Shown: piece after piece, positions 34,571 to 42,514 of the stretch
Layout of the letters: every line of letters begins with the position of its first letter
How positions within the stretch are numbered: the first letter of the stretch is position 1
Assembly (NCBI GenBank): GCA_035548175.1
Contig: DASZTO010000062.1
Location: 1-64,000 of the forward strand
Origin: CALCHA01 sp035548175
GTDB lineage: Bacteria > Planctomycetota > Phycisphaerae > WQYP01
Length of the DNA stretch: 64,000 nt
Direction of reading: 5' to 3'
Translations under genes and position numbers: made by a program
The notes under the pieces: model-generated
What the model was told of the DNA's origin: nothing
Database searches by the model: none
The model's input: only the letters and a program-made list of their open reading frames with translations

Positions 34571-35451
34571 AATAAGGGGTCAGGAGGGCTCTGTAGAAAA
34601 CCTGCCGTTATGCACGATCCTGCATATGAATCGGTGCCTTATTCTTCGAATATTTGATGACCGATGCTCCCACGCGGGGTCCGAAAAGCGAGGTTTTCTA
34701 CAGAGCCGGTCAGGAGTCATTCTACGTCCCTTCCTGGCGCAGTGCACGATTGAAGGGTCAAATATTCTGCCCCGCCTCCAGCCATATGCAGATAAATAAC
34801 CATACAAACTCTTAAATGTAAATCGTCCCCAACGCTCGTCCCCTTGCCAATAACGCCCATCATCCCTCAGCAAACCCGTTCCCATCACCGAAGCTCCTCT
34901 CCCCTCACCTTACCCCGCCGCAACCCCCACATCCACGAAAATCCCCCCGTCCCAAACCCGCTCCCATGCCCACCTTGTCCCCGTGCCCCTCCTGGCCCAC
35001 TGTCCCCTTGTCTCCTTGTCTCCTTGTCTCCGCGTCCCCCCGCGTTTCACCTTGTCACCTTGCCACCTTGTCACCATGTCACTCCTCCCCGCGCGCACAA
35101 CCTGGCACGCCCCAAAAACATTCGCGCGCCAAAATTCCCGCCCCAACCCCAATAACCCCAACCCCTTACCACAATTCCCCACCCGTCTCTGTGCGCACAA
35201 ACTGGGCGCACCACCCCTCTATAGACAAGAAGGAGCACTGCGCCATGACCAAAAACCCAAAAGAATCTTCGTGGTCCTTCAACCCTTCGTGTCTTCGTGT
35301 TTCCGTCGTCGGACGCGGGGGGGGGGGCACCCTGTGTCCAATTTCCCCAAAAACCTCATACACAAGCACAAAAACCTCAATCCGCAAAATACACAACGGC
35401 AAAAACCCAACCTTTTTCCCAAAACACCCCCGATACATCGAAGAAAACCCC
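34571..35451 (+). repeat. Long duplicated leader element, copy A
   Basis: About 750 bp (excluding the MITE and its duplication) that recurs inverted at 53424-54221. Shared landmarks in order: AATAAGGGGTCAGGAG, ATGCAGATAAATAA-like AT patch, CCTTGTCTCC and CACCTTGTCAC tandem units, a GCACAACCTGGCACGCCCC block, CACCCCTCTATAGACAA, AAGGAGCACTGCGCCATG, a 9-mer block, and ACACCCCCGATACATCGAAG. It sits just upstream of the secreted protein at 35599. Its translations differ between copies in reading frame, so conservation is at the nucleotide level. Confidence 0.85.
34587..34707. mobile_element. 121-bp MITE with 17-bp perfect inverted ends
   Basis: The ends are GGCTCTGTAGAAAACCT and its exact reverse complement AGGTTTTCTACAGAGCC. 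The 9-bp sequence GGTCAGGAG occurs directly on both sides (34578-34586 and 34708-34716). In the paralogous leader copy B the same site has a single GGTCAGGAG and no insert. No protein is encoded; a transposase elsewhere must have moved it. Confidence 0.92.
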
Positions 35452-35564
35452 TCCTCTCCTCCCGCAAATTTCCACTCCCTTCACCAACTTTCAAAAAGAA
35501 TTGAAACCTCCCGCCCCCTCTATTCAGCACTCAACCCTCGCCACTCCGTTCCCCCACGCCCGAT

Positions 35565-35598
35565 TACCATTTGCCCCATTACCAATTACCATTATCCC
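35565..35598 (+). repeat. Heptamer-type array (ATTACCA)
   Basis: Units ATTACCA, (TTTGCCCC), ATTACCA, ATTACCA lie directly before the GTG start at 35599. The complement TGGTAAT matches the unit at 4487-4527. Confidence 0.6.
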
Positions 35599-37353
35599 GT
35601 GCCCACGCCCCGCAAATTCCTCCTCCCTCTCCTCGCACTCGCCCTCCTCGCTCTCGCCCCTACCCTCTACCTCCTCCTCCGGCCCGCTCCCCTCATCCCC
35701 CCCTTCTCCACCCCCGTCGGCAAATACCACCCGCCCCTCCAATACCGCATCGTCTCCTTCCACCACGGCCACGCCGACAAAAACCTCATCCTCCTCGCCC
35801 ACAACCTCGGCTTCAACGGCGTCCAGTTCCAGATCGAAGGCTCCAATCTCCAGGGCCTCACCGATTTCGCCATCCGCGACGCCCAGGAACATTACGTCGA
35901 CTACTGCCATTCCCTCGGCATGTCCGTCACCCTCTGGGTCCACGAACTCTCCGACCTCCCCGGCCCCTGGCTCCCCGAATACACCGGCCCCGTCTCCCCG
36001 ACCAACGACGCCTTCTTCCACTACCTCGCCAACCATTACCAATGGATCCTCACTCGCGTCGTCCCCAACATCGATGGCCTCTGCCTCACCGTCGTCGAAA
36101 CCGACGTCAACGCCACCTCCGCCCCCCTCCTCAAACGCATCGTCCAGGTCCTCCAGCAAAAATGCCATCAGCTCCACAAATCCTTCATGCTCCGCACCTT
36201 CGTCTGGACCCCCGATCAATTCGACAGCGTCATGTCCGCTGTCAAACAGCTCCCGCGGGACACCGTCCTCATGAGCAAAATCGTCCCGCAGGATTGGCAG
36301 ATGCGCGGTGCCTACGCCGCCGAACTCGGCGCCGTCGGCGGCCGCCCCCAGATCGTCGAGTTCGACGCCCATGGCGAATATTTCCTCCGCGATGCCGTCG
36401 CCAACTGCATGGTCGATCGCCTCAAACAACAATTCGATTACATCGCCTCCAAAGGCGCCGACGGCATCTGCGTCCGCGTCGATCGCGACGATTCCTCACT
36501 CCTCTTCACCCCCAACGAAGTCAACCTCTGGGCCCTCGGCATGTTCGCCTCCGGTGCCGCCGATTCCGAAGACGAAGTCTGGAACGCCTGGGCCACTTAC
36601 CACTACGGCAAAGCCGCCGCTCCCGCCGTCATCCGCGCCCTCAAACCCACCGGCCAGGTCGTCGCAGAACTCCTCTCCATCGGCCCCTTCACCTTCGGCG
36701 ACACCCGCGCATTCCCTCCCGAACCCACCACCGATCCCTTTGACCAAAATTGGCAGAACTGGCGCTGGGACAAATCCTACATCCCCGACTTCAACGCCGC
36801 CGAACGCGGCGATCCCGCCTTCACCAACCAGGTCGCCATCCAGAAAGAATCCGCCGCCCTCCTCGCCGCCCAATCCCTCGCCGACCTCAACGCCGCCCAA
36901 CCCAACCTCGATCCCACTGCCTTCGCCATCCTCCGCGCCAAGCTCCTCACCAACCAGGCCCAGCTCGCCTTCCGCACCCCCATGGCCCTCGCCTCGCTCC
37001 ACTACCGCGCGTGGCGCTACGGCCCCCCCGCCGGCCGCGCCGCCGCCGCCAAAGCCTACAACGCCGATCTCACTACCCTCAACGCCATCATCGGCACCTT
37101 CCCCGAGTCCGGCCCCCTCGTCTCGTGGAAAAATCGCACCTGGCGCATCGGCGCACCAGACGCCATCGACCGCAACGCTCTCTACAAATGGCTCTACGAC
37201 GCCCAGCGCATTGCCCCCGGGCCCAACCCCCAGACCGCCCCCGCTTCCCAAACCGCCCCCGCCAGCCAGCCTGCTCCGACCCCCATGCCCCGCTCCCATA
37301 ATCCCACGCCCCTCCCACCAGATTCGCCCGAATTCCTCCGCGCCCGCGGTTAA
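35599..37353 (+). CDS. Secreted putative glycoside hydrolase, TIM-barrel-like
   Basis: A 584-residue protein with a clear N-terminal signal/anchor (LLPLLALALLALAPTLYLLL). The core alternates strands and helices as in (beta/alpha)8 enzymes: NLGFNGVQFQIEGSN, SLGMSVTLWVHELSD, NIDGLCLTVVETDVNA, ASKGADGICVRVDRDD. Acidic residues at strand ends (E in VQFQIEG, E in VVETD) could be catalytic. It recalls GH67-like alpha-glucuronidases, but I cannot fix the family. The C-terminus is Pro/Ala-rich. I chose the GTG at 35599 because the signal peptide begins there. The ROK regulator follows 73 bases later. Confidence 0.7.
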   Translation: MPTPRKFLLPLLALALLALAPTLYLLLRPAPLIPPFSTPVGKYHPPLQYRIVSFHHGHADKNLILLAHNLGFNGVQFQIEGSNLQGLTDFAIRDAQEHYVDYCHSLGMSVTLWVHELSDLPGPWLPEYTGPVSPTNDAFFHYLANHYQWILTRVVPNIDGLCLTVVETDVNATSAPLLKRIVQVLQQKCHQLHKSFMLRTFVWTPDQFDSVMSAVKQLPRDTVLMSKIVPQDWQMRGAYAAELGAVGGRPQIVEFDAHGEYFLRDAVANCMVDRLKQQFDYIASKGADGICVRVDRDDSSLLFTPNEVNLWALGMFASGAADSEDEVWNAWATYHYGKAAAPAVIRALKPTGQVVAELLSIGPFTFGDTRAFPPEPTTDPFDQNWQNWRWDKSYIPDFNAAERGDPAFTNQVAIQKESAALLAAQSLADLNAAQPNLDPTAFAILRAKLLTNQAQLAFRTPMALASLHYRAWRYGPPAGRAAAAKAYNADLTTLNAIIGTFPESGPLVSWKNRTWRIGAPDAIDRNALYKWLYDAQRIAPGPNPQTAPASQTAPASQPAPTPMPRSHNPTPLPPDSPEFLRARG

Positions 37354-37426
37354 CCCACCCCCCGATCCCTCCGATGCTTGCCATACACCCCCGCACCCCC
37401 ACAGGCCGCGCACCTTCGGAGTCCCC

Positions 37427-38539
37427 ATGCCCGCACCCGCCGTCCTCACTATCCTTCGCACCATCAAAGACCGTGGCTCCATTTCCCGCACCGATCTGCA
37501 GCAACTTACCGGACTCTCCTGGGGCACCGTCACCAACACCACCCGCGACCTGCTCTCCCGCCGCCTCATCCGCGAAGAAGGCGCTACCGCCACCAAGGCC
37601 GGACGCAAACCCGTCCGCCTCGCCCTCAACCGCCTCACCCACGCCATTATCGGCCTGCACCTCGCGGCCGATCATCTCCGCCTCGTCGCCCTCAACATCA
37701 CCGGCGAACTCCTCGCAGCCGAATCGCTCCCGCTTGTCTCCGCCGCCCCGCGCGACCTGCTCCACCTCGCCGCCGAACGCCTCAAGGCCATGCGCGCCAC
37801 CCAGCCCCTCGCCGGCCGCACCCTCCTGGGCCTGGGCGCCGCACTGCCCGGATTCCTCGACCCCGCCGAAGGCCTCCTGCTCCACGCGCCCAACCTGCCC
37901 GCCTGGAAAGACCTGCCCGTGCGCTCCATCCTGCAATCCGCCACCGGATTGCCCGTGCGCGTCGAACGCCTCGCCAACTGCCTCGCGCTCGCAGAACGCT
38001 GGTTCGGCAATGGCCACTCCGACCAGGAGGCGGACACATCGACCGGCCTCGCCGCTGCCACAAGCGGTGAGGAAAACCTATTGTGTCTGCATCTCGATCA
38101 CGACCTCGACCTGGGCGTGATTCTCTGCGGAAAAGTGTTCCATGGTGCCGCGGCGCTCGCCGGAAATATCGCCCATCTGCCCCTGCTCCCCAACGCTCCT
38201 TCCTGCCCCGTCTGCCACCACCGCGGATGCCTGACTTCCCTGGCTTCACAAGAAGACCCCACCTCCCTTGGCGACGGCGTGGAAATCCTCGCCCGCCTGC
38301 TGGTCATGCTCTTCGATCCCGACGCGCTGATCCTCGCCGGTTCGCTGGCTGACAAGCATCCGATCCTGCGGGAGTGCGCAGGCAAGGGCGTTCACGCCGC
38401 ACGTGTCCTCGGCCATAATGCCCAGTTGCTCGCGCCGGCGGTCCTGCATGATGCGCCTGCCAGCGGCGCCTGCGGCCTGGTCCTGGATGCCGCCTTTGAC
38501 GCACTGCCGCTCCCAAACTCCGCAATCCTCTCCGCTTAG
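37427..38539 (+). CDS. ROK family transcriptional regulator
   Basis: A 370-residue regulator of the NagC/XylR type. An N-terminal winged helix-turn-helix (GSISRTDLQQLTGLSWGTVTNTTRDLLSRRLI, residues ~15-50) is followed by a ROK sugar-kinase-like domain with LGLGAALPGFLD near 138 and a zinc-site-like CPVCHHRGCL near 264. In typical ROK proteins this reads C-x-C-G-x2-G-C, so one position is altered. It probably senses a sugar and controls the neighbouring hydrolase gene. CGGAG precedes the ATG at 37427. The + strand shifts from C-rich towards balanced near its 3' end, marking the second skew switch. Confidence 0.85.
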   Translation: MPAPAVLTILRTIKDRGSISRTDLQQLTGLSWGTVTNTTRDLLSRRLIREEGATATKAGRKPVRLALNRLTHAIIGLHLAADHLRLVALNITGELLAAESLPLVSAAPRDLLHLAAERLKAMRATQPLAGRTLLGLGAALPGFLDPAEGLLLHAPNLPAWKDLPVRSILQSATGLPVRVERLANCLALAERWFGNGHSDQEADTSTGLAAATSGEENLLCLHLDHDLDLGVILCGKVFHGAAALAGNIAHLPLLPNAPSCPVCHHRGCLTSLASQEDPTSLGDGVEILARLLVMLFDPDALILAGSLADKHPILRECAGKGVHAARVLGHNAQLLAPAVLHDAPASGACGLVLDAAFDALPLPNSAILSA

Positions 38540-38759
38540 CGGCCGCATGATGGCGGCATGAAACCGGAGAGGGAGACCAATGCCGCAAAGCCCCGGAACC
38601 CGGTATTCGATTTGCTGAGGTGTGACCCTCGGAGTCAAAGGCAGCCTCGTTCGCCCACACAGCCCTGTGCGTTTCAGCTGCCCGAGACCGCCATGTGGGT
38701 TTTTGACAACACCGTCGTGGGGGTGATGCCGCCACGCATCAGGAAGGCCTCGTAAAATG

Positions 38760-39100
38760 GGCGTTCCGCCATGCGGGGGTGCATCGTCGCCGAACCACCT
38801 GGGGTATTCCCCGGCATTGCGAGCCGCCGATGGCTCGCGGAAGGGAGGTCTTCAGCAGGCGTTACCGAACCGCAGGGAACAGAGCCGGTGAGGAGCGCCA
38901 CTGGAAGGGAAAAGAGCGAACAACAGTTCATCGAAGCATCTTGCCAGGTGCGGTTGATCAGGGCGCTCGCATGACGGGCGTCCGGTTCGAGGGTCGCAGG
39001 TTCCACAGGACAGCGGTCCGACGAGATGAGATCATCAACGGCAGGCATTGGCGAATGAAACAAGGGCGCACCGGGAAACCCGGGCGCCCTTCTTCTTTTA
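38760..39100 (+). ncRNA. Candidate structured non-coding RNA
   Basis: Several tight hairpins occur in order: GGGG-TATT-CCCC (38801-38812), GCGAGCC/GGCTCGC with a 6-base loop (38819-38838), and CCGGTG/CACTGG with an 8-base loop (38885-38904). The stretch ends with a terminator at 39064. A purine-rich AGGGAACAGAG segment lies between the second and third hairpins. No protein frame is convincing, and the next gene is ~490 bp away, so a stand-alone RNA is more likely than a riboswitch. The 5' end is a guess. Confidence 0.35.
39064..39100 (+). terminator. Rho-independent terminator
   Basis: Stem GGGCGCACCGGG/CCCGGGCGCCC (one bulged A) with loop AAA is followed by TTCTTCTTTTA. No protein gene ends just upstream, so it probably ends an RNA transcript. 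Confidence 0.75.
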
Positions 39101-39546
39101 CGCCGCGCCGCCTTATCGGACCCGCCGCGGAGGTTCGTTGGCGGATGCGGGGGGCGGGACAGGTAGCGGCGGGATGGTGCGGGATCGCCGGGACGTTAAA
39201 CAGCTTCCTTGGCGGCAGTTATGCGTAGCGTCCCGGGTGCGAAGGCCGGGCGGGGAGGAGCTGCGGACCTGGGGCTTGGGAAGTGTCGCAAAAAAGGGGG
39301 TTCTGAGGGTGGGGCGGCGTCGAGATGTTGAGGAAAAGCGACGTTAAGCGATGCGATTTGTCCCCGGAGCGACGGTTTGCCCGGTACGGTTGAGCCATAA
39401 TGTCCCATTTCTTTTGCGAACCTGGCGCGCGCGACCCATAGTATGGTCGGTGACAGGCCTGCCAAGGGCATTGAGCGGGATGGGGGCGAAAATGTGAAAA
39501 CTCTCAGTTAACTGCGGCACGCATGTTGTTACATCCCGGCTGGCTG

Positions 39547-39560
39547 TGTGGGGTTTTTCC
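39547..39560 (+). promoter_or_regulatory. Shared 14-bp leader motif TGTGGGGTTTTTCC
   Basis: The identical 14-mer occurs 26 bases before the first PEP-CTERM gene and at 40697-40710, 29 bases before the second. It lies in the likely 5' untranslated region and may be a regulatory or mRNA element. Confidence 0.5.
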
Positions 39561-39585
39561 CAGTCTTACTTTTTTAGGAGACAAC

Positions 39586-40281
39586 ATGTCGTACGTTAAA
39601 TGCGCACTCGGTGTAGTGGGGGCGCTGGGTCTTGCAGCTCTGACGCAGCAGGCTCGGGCCACGACGCTGGCTGACCTGATGTCCGGCGGGCCTGTGGTTC
39701 GTGGGAACGTGATTTACAGCGATTTCACGGATAACGCTGGCGGCACCTCGAGCCCCGGCGCGATGCTGCCGGGCAGCTCGATCACGGTGAACTTCTCCGA
39801 TCCGGCGGGCGTGAGCTTCTCGGGCAACTGGAACACCCTGGCTCCGGGCGCCAATCACACCGCGATCGGGTACACGATCACCACGACGGGCAACACGACC
39901 CTGACCGCGGGCCAGCTGTTCTTCGCGGGTCAGGTGGTTCGCGGCAACGCGGCGGCGTTCGTGGGTGAGACGCTGACCGACACCGTGAACAACCAGGACT
40001 ACAGCATGAGCGTGTATTATGATGGCCCGAACGGCCAGGCCGACAATCTTCGTGATTCGGTCTCGTTCAATCCGGCCACGACGCAGTTGAAGGTGATCAA
40101 GTCGATCGACGTGACCGCTGCCGACGCCAACTCCTTTGCCGCCGTGAACTTCGTGGAAAACACGTTCACCACGGGCACGGGCAATGGCGGCACGCAGCCG
40201 AGCGTTCCCGAACCCATGAGCCTGGCGCTTCTGCCGCTGGGCATCGCGGGCTTGGCGCTCCGCAAGAAGCTGGCTCGCTAA
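39586..40281 (+). CDS. PEP-CTERM sorting domain protein 1
   Basis: A 231-residue exported protein. The signal peptide (LGVVGALGLAALTQQARA) is followed by a beta-rich domain and the C-terminal sorting signal: VPEPMSLALLPLGIAGLALRKKLAR, that is a V-P-E-P motif, a hydrophobic helix and a basic tail. In PEP-CTERM systems an exosortase cleaves at this signal and releases or anchors the protein at the surface. TTAGGAG precedes the ATG at 39586. It is the first of three tandem paralogs sharing GGxxxxGNxxYSDF, AFVGETL and VIKSIDV motifs. Confidence 0.9.
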   Translation: MSYVKCALGVVGALGLAALTQQARATTLADLMSGGPVVRGNVIYSDFTDNAGGTSSPGAMLPGSSITVNFSDPAGVSFSGNWNTLAPGANHTAIGYTITTTGNTTLTAGQLFFAGQVVRGNAAAFVGETLTDTVNNQDYSMSVYYDGPNGQADNLRDSVSFNPATTQLKVIKSIDVTAADANSFAAVNFVENTFTTGTGNGGTQPSVPEPMSLALLPLGIAGLALRKKLAR

Positions 40282-40312
40282 GAATTTGTAAGTGAGTCGT
40301 CCGCTCTTTCCT

Positions 40313-40358
40313 GGGCGGTCCTGCCGGACACGGTAGGGCCGCCCTGGTTTTTTTTGCA
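40313..40358 (+). terminator. Terminator after PEP-CTERM gene 1
   Basis: GGGCGGTCCT pairs with AGGGCCGCCC (one G-T pair), with a ~12-base loop, followed by TGGTTTTTTTTG. Confidence 0.85.
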
Positions 40359-40738
40359 ATCGGGAGGCAGCGACCGGAGGCGAGGCGGAGGGGCTGCGGG
40401 GGGGGGCCGGGGCCAGGGAGTGAAGGGCAGGGCGCGGCGGCCATGCGTTGCAGGGGGTGATGGGCAAAAGAGTTAGGCATCGGCCCAGCGGTTGGCGAGG
40501 GGGGCTGGTCGTGAGGCCTCAATGAAAAAGGCCCGTCAGGATGGGGAGGCGTTCCGCGACAGAATGCGTGCCGGGGTTATTCACGGCGTCGAGGTGTCCT
40601 ACTGGTAGGTGAGCGGAACCGAAGGGCGGGAACGCGAGGTGCGGAATTCGTCATTATCGGCCACAGGCACAGACTTTGTAATTGACGCCTGCCAACTGTG
40701 GGGTTTTTCCTTCATTCTTTTTGTCGAGGAGTTTCACG
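40359..40738. other. Intergenic region before PEP-CTERM gene 2
   Basis: No gene is supportable. A 28-codon frame at 40522-40608 (MKKARQDGEAFRD...) is too short to call. The shared leader motif sits at 40697-40710, and GAGGAG precedes the ATG of the next gene. Confidence 0.5.
40697..40710 (+). promoter_or_regulatory. Shared 14-bp leader motif, second copy
   Basis: TGTGGGGTTTTTCC, identical to 39547-39560, at nearly the same distance from the start codon. Confidence 0.5.
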
Positions 40739-41434
40739 ATGCTTTCAAAGCGTAGCACCATGAGCCTGTGCGCTGTGGGGTTGGCCATCTTCGCCACAGG
40801 CGCTGCCGCCAAGGCGGAAACCTTGAGCAGTCTGCTCAATGGCAGCGGCTCGAATGCCATGATCGTGGTGGGCAACACGGTGTACTCGAACTTCACGTAT
40901 GGCGGGACGACGCCGGCGTCGGATGTGGTGATCAACACCACGACGGACGCCAACGGCAACCAGACGCTGGAGTTCACCACGTCGACCAACGGCTGGACGT
41001 TGCCCAGCGGCAGCTCGCAGATCGGCTACGACGTCACCCTGACGGGAGCGTCGGTGAGCGCGGTGGGCCTGGGGTTCACGGCGACGGCGTCGGGCGGGGC
41101 GTCTGCCTTTGTGGGCGAAACGATCACGGACACCGCGAACAACAACAAGAACTACAGCCTGAGCGTGTTCACGGACGGTCCGGGCGGCCTGGCGGATAAC
41201 ACGACGGATTCGGTGAACCTGGATCCGGCCTCTTCGACGTTCCACGTGCTCAAGTCGATCGATGTGGCGACAAACGGGACGGCGGGCGCGGCGGCGACCA
41301 TCACGCTGGTGGACAACACCTACACGCAGAACGGGGGCGGCGGCTCGCAGCCTGGCGTTCCGGAGCCCATGAGCCTGGCGTTGCTGCCACTGGGTCTGGC
41401 GGGGCTTGCGTTGCGGAAGCGTGTGGCGCGGTAA
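40739..41434 (+). CDS. PEP-CTERM sorting domain protein 2
   Basis: A 231-residue paralog of the preceding protein with the same layout: signal peptide (VGLAIFATGAAAKA), a beta-rich body with VVGNTVYSNFTYGG, SAFVGETITDTANNN and VLKSIDVATNG, and the C-terminal sorting signal VPEPMSLALLPLGLAGLALR plus a basic end. GAGGAG lies 9 bases before the ATG at 40739. Each copy has its own terminator, so the genes are separate transcripts. No exosortase is in the window. Confidence 0.9.
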   Translation: MLSKRSTMSLCAVGLAIFATGAAAKAETLSSLLNGSGSNAMIVVGNTVYSNFTYGGTTPASDVVINTTTDANGNQTLEFTTSTNGWTLPSGSSQIGYDVTLTGASVSAVGLGFTATASGGASAFVGETITDTANNNKNYSLSVFTDGPGGLADNTTDSVNLDPASSTFHVLKSIDVATNGTAGAAATITLVDNTYTQNGGGGSQPGVPEPMSLALLPLGLAGLALRKRVAR

Positions 41435-41457
41435 GGCAGGCAATTTGAAGTTGTGAT

Positions 41458-41496
41458 GGGCGGGCGTCCGATAAGTGCGGGCGCCCGCCCTTTATT
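41458..41496 (+). terminator. Terminator after PEP-CTERM gene 2
   Basis: A perfect 9-bp stem GGGCGGGCG/CGCCCGCCC is followed by TTTATT. Confidence 0.85.
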
Positions 41497-41699
41497 GATG
41501 CGCGCTATCGGCCGTGGCCGAAAAGAGAAAGGCCGCAGGGGGGTGCGGGGGGGGCATTATCACACGGTAAGAGGCTATCGGAAGCAGGTTTGCGTGCCTG
41601 GACGAATCGCGGAAAAGTGGCGGAAATGAAATGGACGAGGCGTGGGGCTGAGGTATATTTACGCAGTTCCTGTTGACCCCAGGAGAGGAGAGAAAACTC

Positions 41700-42380
41700 A
41701 TGCTGAATCGTTTTCACATCGTCGCCGCCCTGTCCATCGCCGCGGTCAGTGCCGCGGGCGCTACGGCCTCGGCCGCGGTAACCACGCTGGATCAGTTGGA
41801 TCACGGCGGATCGATCACCGAAGGGAATGCGACGTACAGCAATTTCCAGTATCCCAACACGGGGGGTAGCGGCGATCAGGCGTTGGACAGCACGGTGACA
41901 GTGGCGACGTCGACGGCGGCCAATGGGGAGATGGACATCACGTTCGGCCGAACGAGCGGACAAGTGTGGACGAACGGGCAGCAATCGGTGATCACGTATG
42001 ATGTGACGTTCGCGCAGCCGGTGCCGATCGTGGCGTTGAACTTCATCGCCAACGGCAGTGGCGGGGCGGCGTTCGTGGGCGAGACGATCGTGAACCTGGA
42101 AGATTCGAATCCCAACACGAACTCGTTCACGCTTCCGGACGGGCAGGGCGGTTCGGGCCTGTTCGACAACGGCGGGAACGGGAGCGTGGATTCGATCCTG
42201 ACGCAGTTGCCCTGGACGACCTCGCACATTCAGGTGACCAAGTCGATCGACACGGTGGGAAGCGCGACGATCACGAGCGTGACCAACGGATACGTTCCGG
42301 TTCCCGAGCCGGCGTCGCTGGGGATTTTGTCGGCGGCGGGGTTTGGGTTGCTGGCGCGGCGTCGGCGCACGGCTCGATAA
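41700..42380 (+). CDS. PEP-CTERM sorting domain protein 3
   Basis: A 226-residue third paralog. Signal peptide (ALSIAAVSAAGATASAA), then TTLDQLDHGGSITEGNATYSNF, GAAFVGETIVNLED, VTKSIDTVGS, and the sorting signal VPEPASLGILSAAGFGLLAR with an Arg-rich tail. It is the most divergent of the three and lacks the shared 14-bp leader motif. AGGAGAGGAG precedes the ATG at 41700. A GACGAAA heptamer array begins at its stop codon. Confidence 0.9.
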   Translation: MLNRFHIVAALSIAAVSAAGATASAAVTTLDQLDHGGSITEGNATYSNFQYPNTGGSGDQALDSTVTVATSTAANGEMDITFGRTSGQVWTNGQQSVITYDVTFAQPVPIVALNFIANGSGGAAFVGETIVNLEDSNPNTNSFTLPDGQGGSGLFDNGGNGSVDSILTQLPWTTSHIQVTKSIDTVGSATITSVTNGYVPVPEPASLGILSAAGFGLLARRRRTAR

Positions 42381-42405
42381 AAGACGAAAGACGAAAGACG
42401 AAAGT
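42380..42405 (+). repeat. Heptamer tandem repeat (AGACGAA)3
   Basis: Three perfect copies of AAGACGA-phase heptamers lie immediately after the third PEP-CTERM gene and before its terminator. Confidence 0.8.
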
Positions 42406-42437
42406 TGTGGGCGGGGGATTCAGGTGATGGTTACAGG

Positions 42438-42473
42438 GGCCCGGCTTCGATGTGTGCGAAGCCGGGCCTTTTT
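42438..42473 (+). terminator. Terminator after PEP-CTERM gene 3
   Basis: A perfect 12-bp stem GGCCCGGCTTCG/CGAAGCCGGGCC with a 7-base loop is followed by TTTTT. Confidence 0.9.
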
Positions 42474-42514
42474 CGGTTTTGCCGGGATGCATCGTGGAGC
42501 GGGGGGCCAGCGGA

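Larger units (their letters stand above)
38540..39585. other. 1-kb gap with balanced composition
   Basis: This non-coding stretch separates the ROK gene from the PEP-CTERM cluster. It includes a candidate structured RNA ending in a terminator (38760-39100), then ~480 bp without recognisable features until the PEP-CTERM leader. Open frames on both strands are short and mutually overlapping. The skew of the + strand turns from C-rich to G-rich around here. Confidence 0.5.

Noticed and set aside
34580..34888. Minus-strand open frame across the MITE
   Set aside because: It spans the insertion and its flanks and is therefore recent and chance; no family pattern.
38840..38960. Cobalamin riboswitch
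   Set aside because: AGGGAA, GGTGA and GCCACTG strings appear in a suggestive order, but the spacing is too short, a B12 box is not clear, and no cobalamin-related gene follows.
38540..39585. Replication origin
   Set aside because: The skew switch fits, but I see no TTATNCACA-type DnaA boxes, AT-rich unwinding region or dnaA/dnaN gene; left as a hypothesis in the findings only.
40522..40608. 28-codon open frame MKKARQDGEAFRDRMRAG...
   Set aside because: Too short and unsupported by a ribosome site or context.
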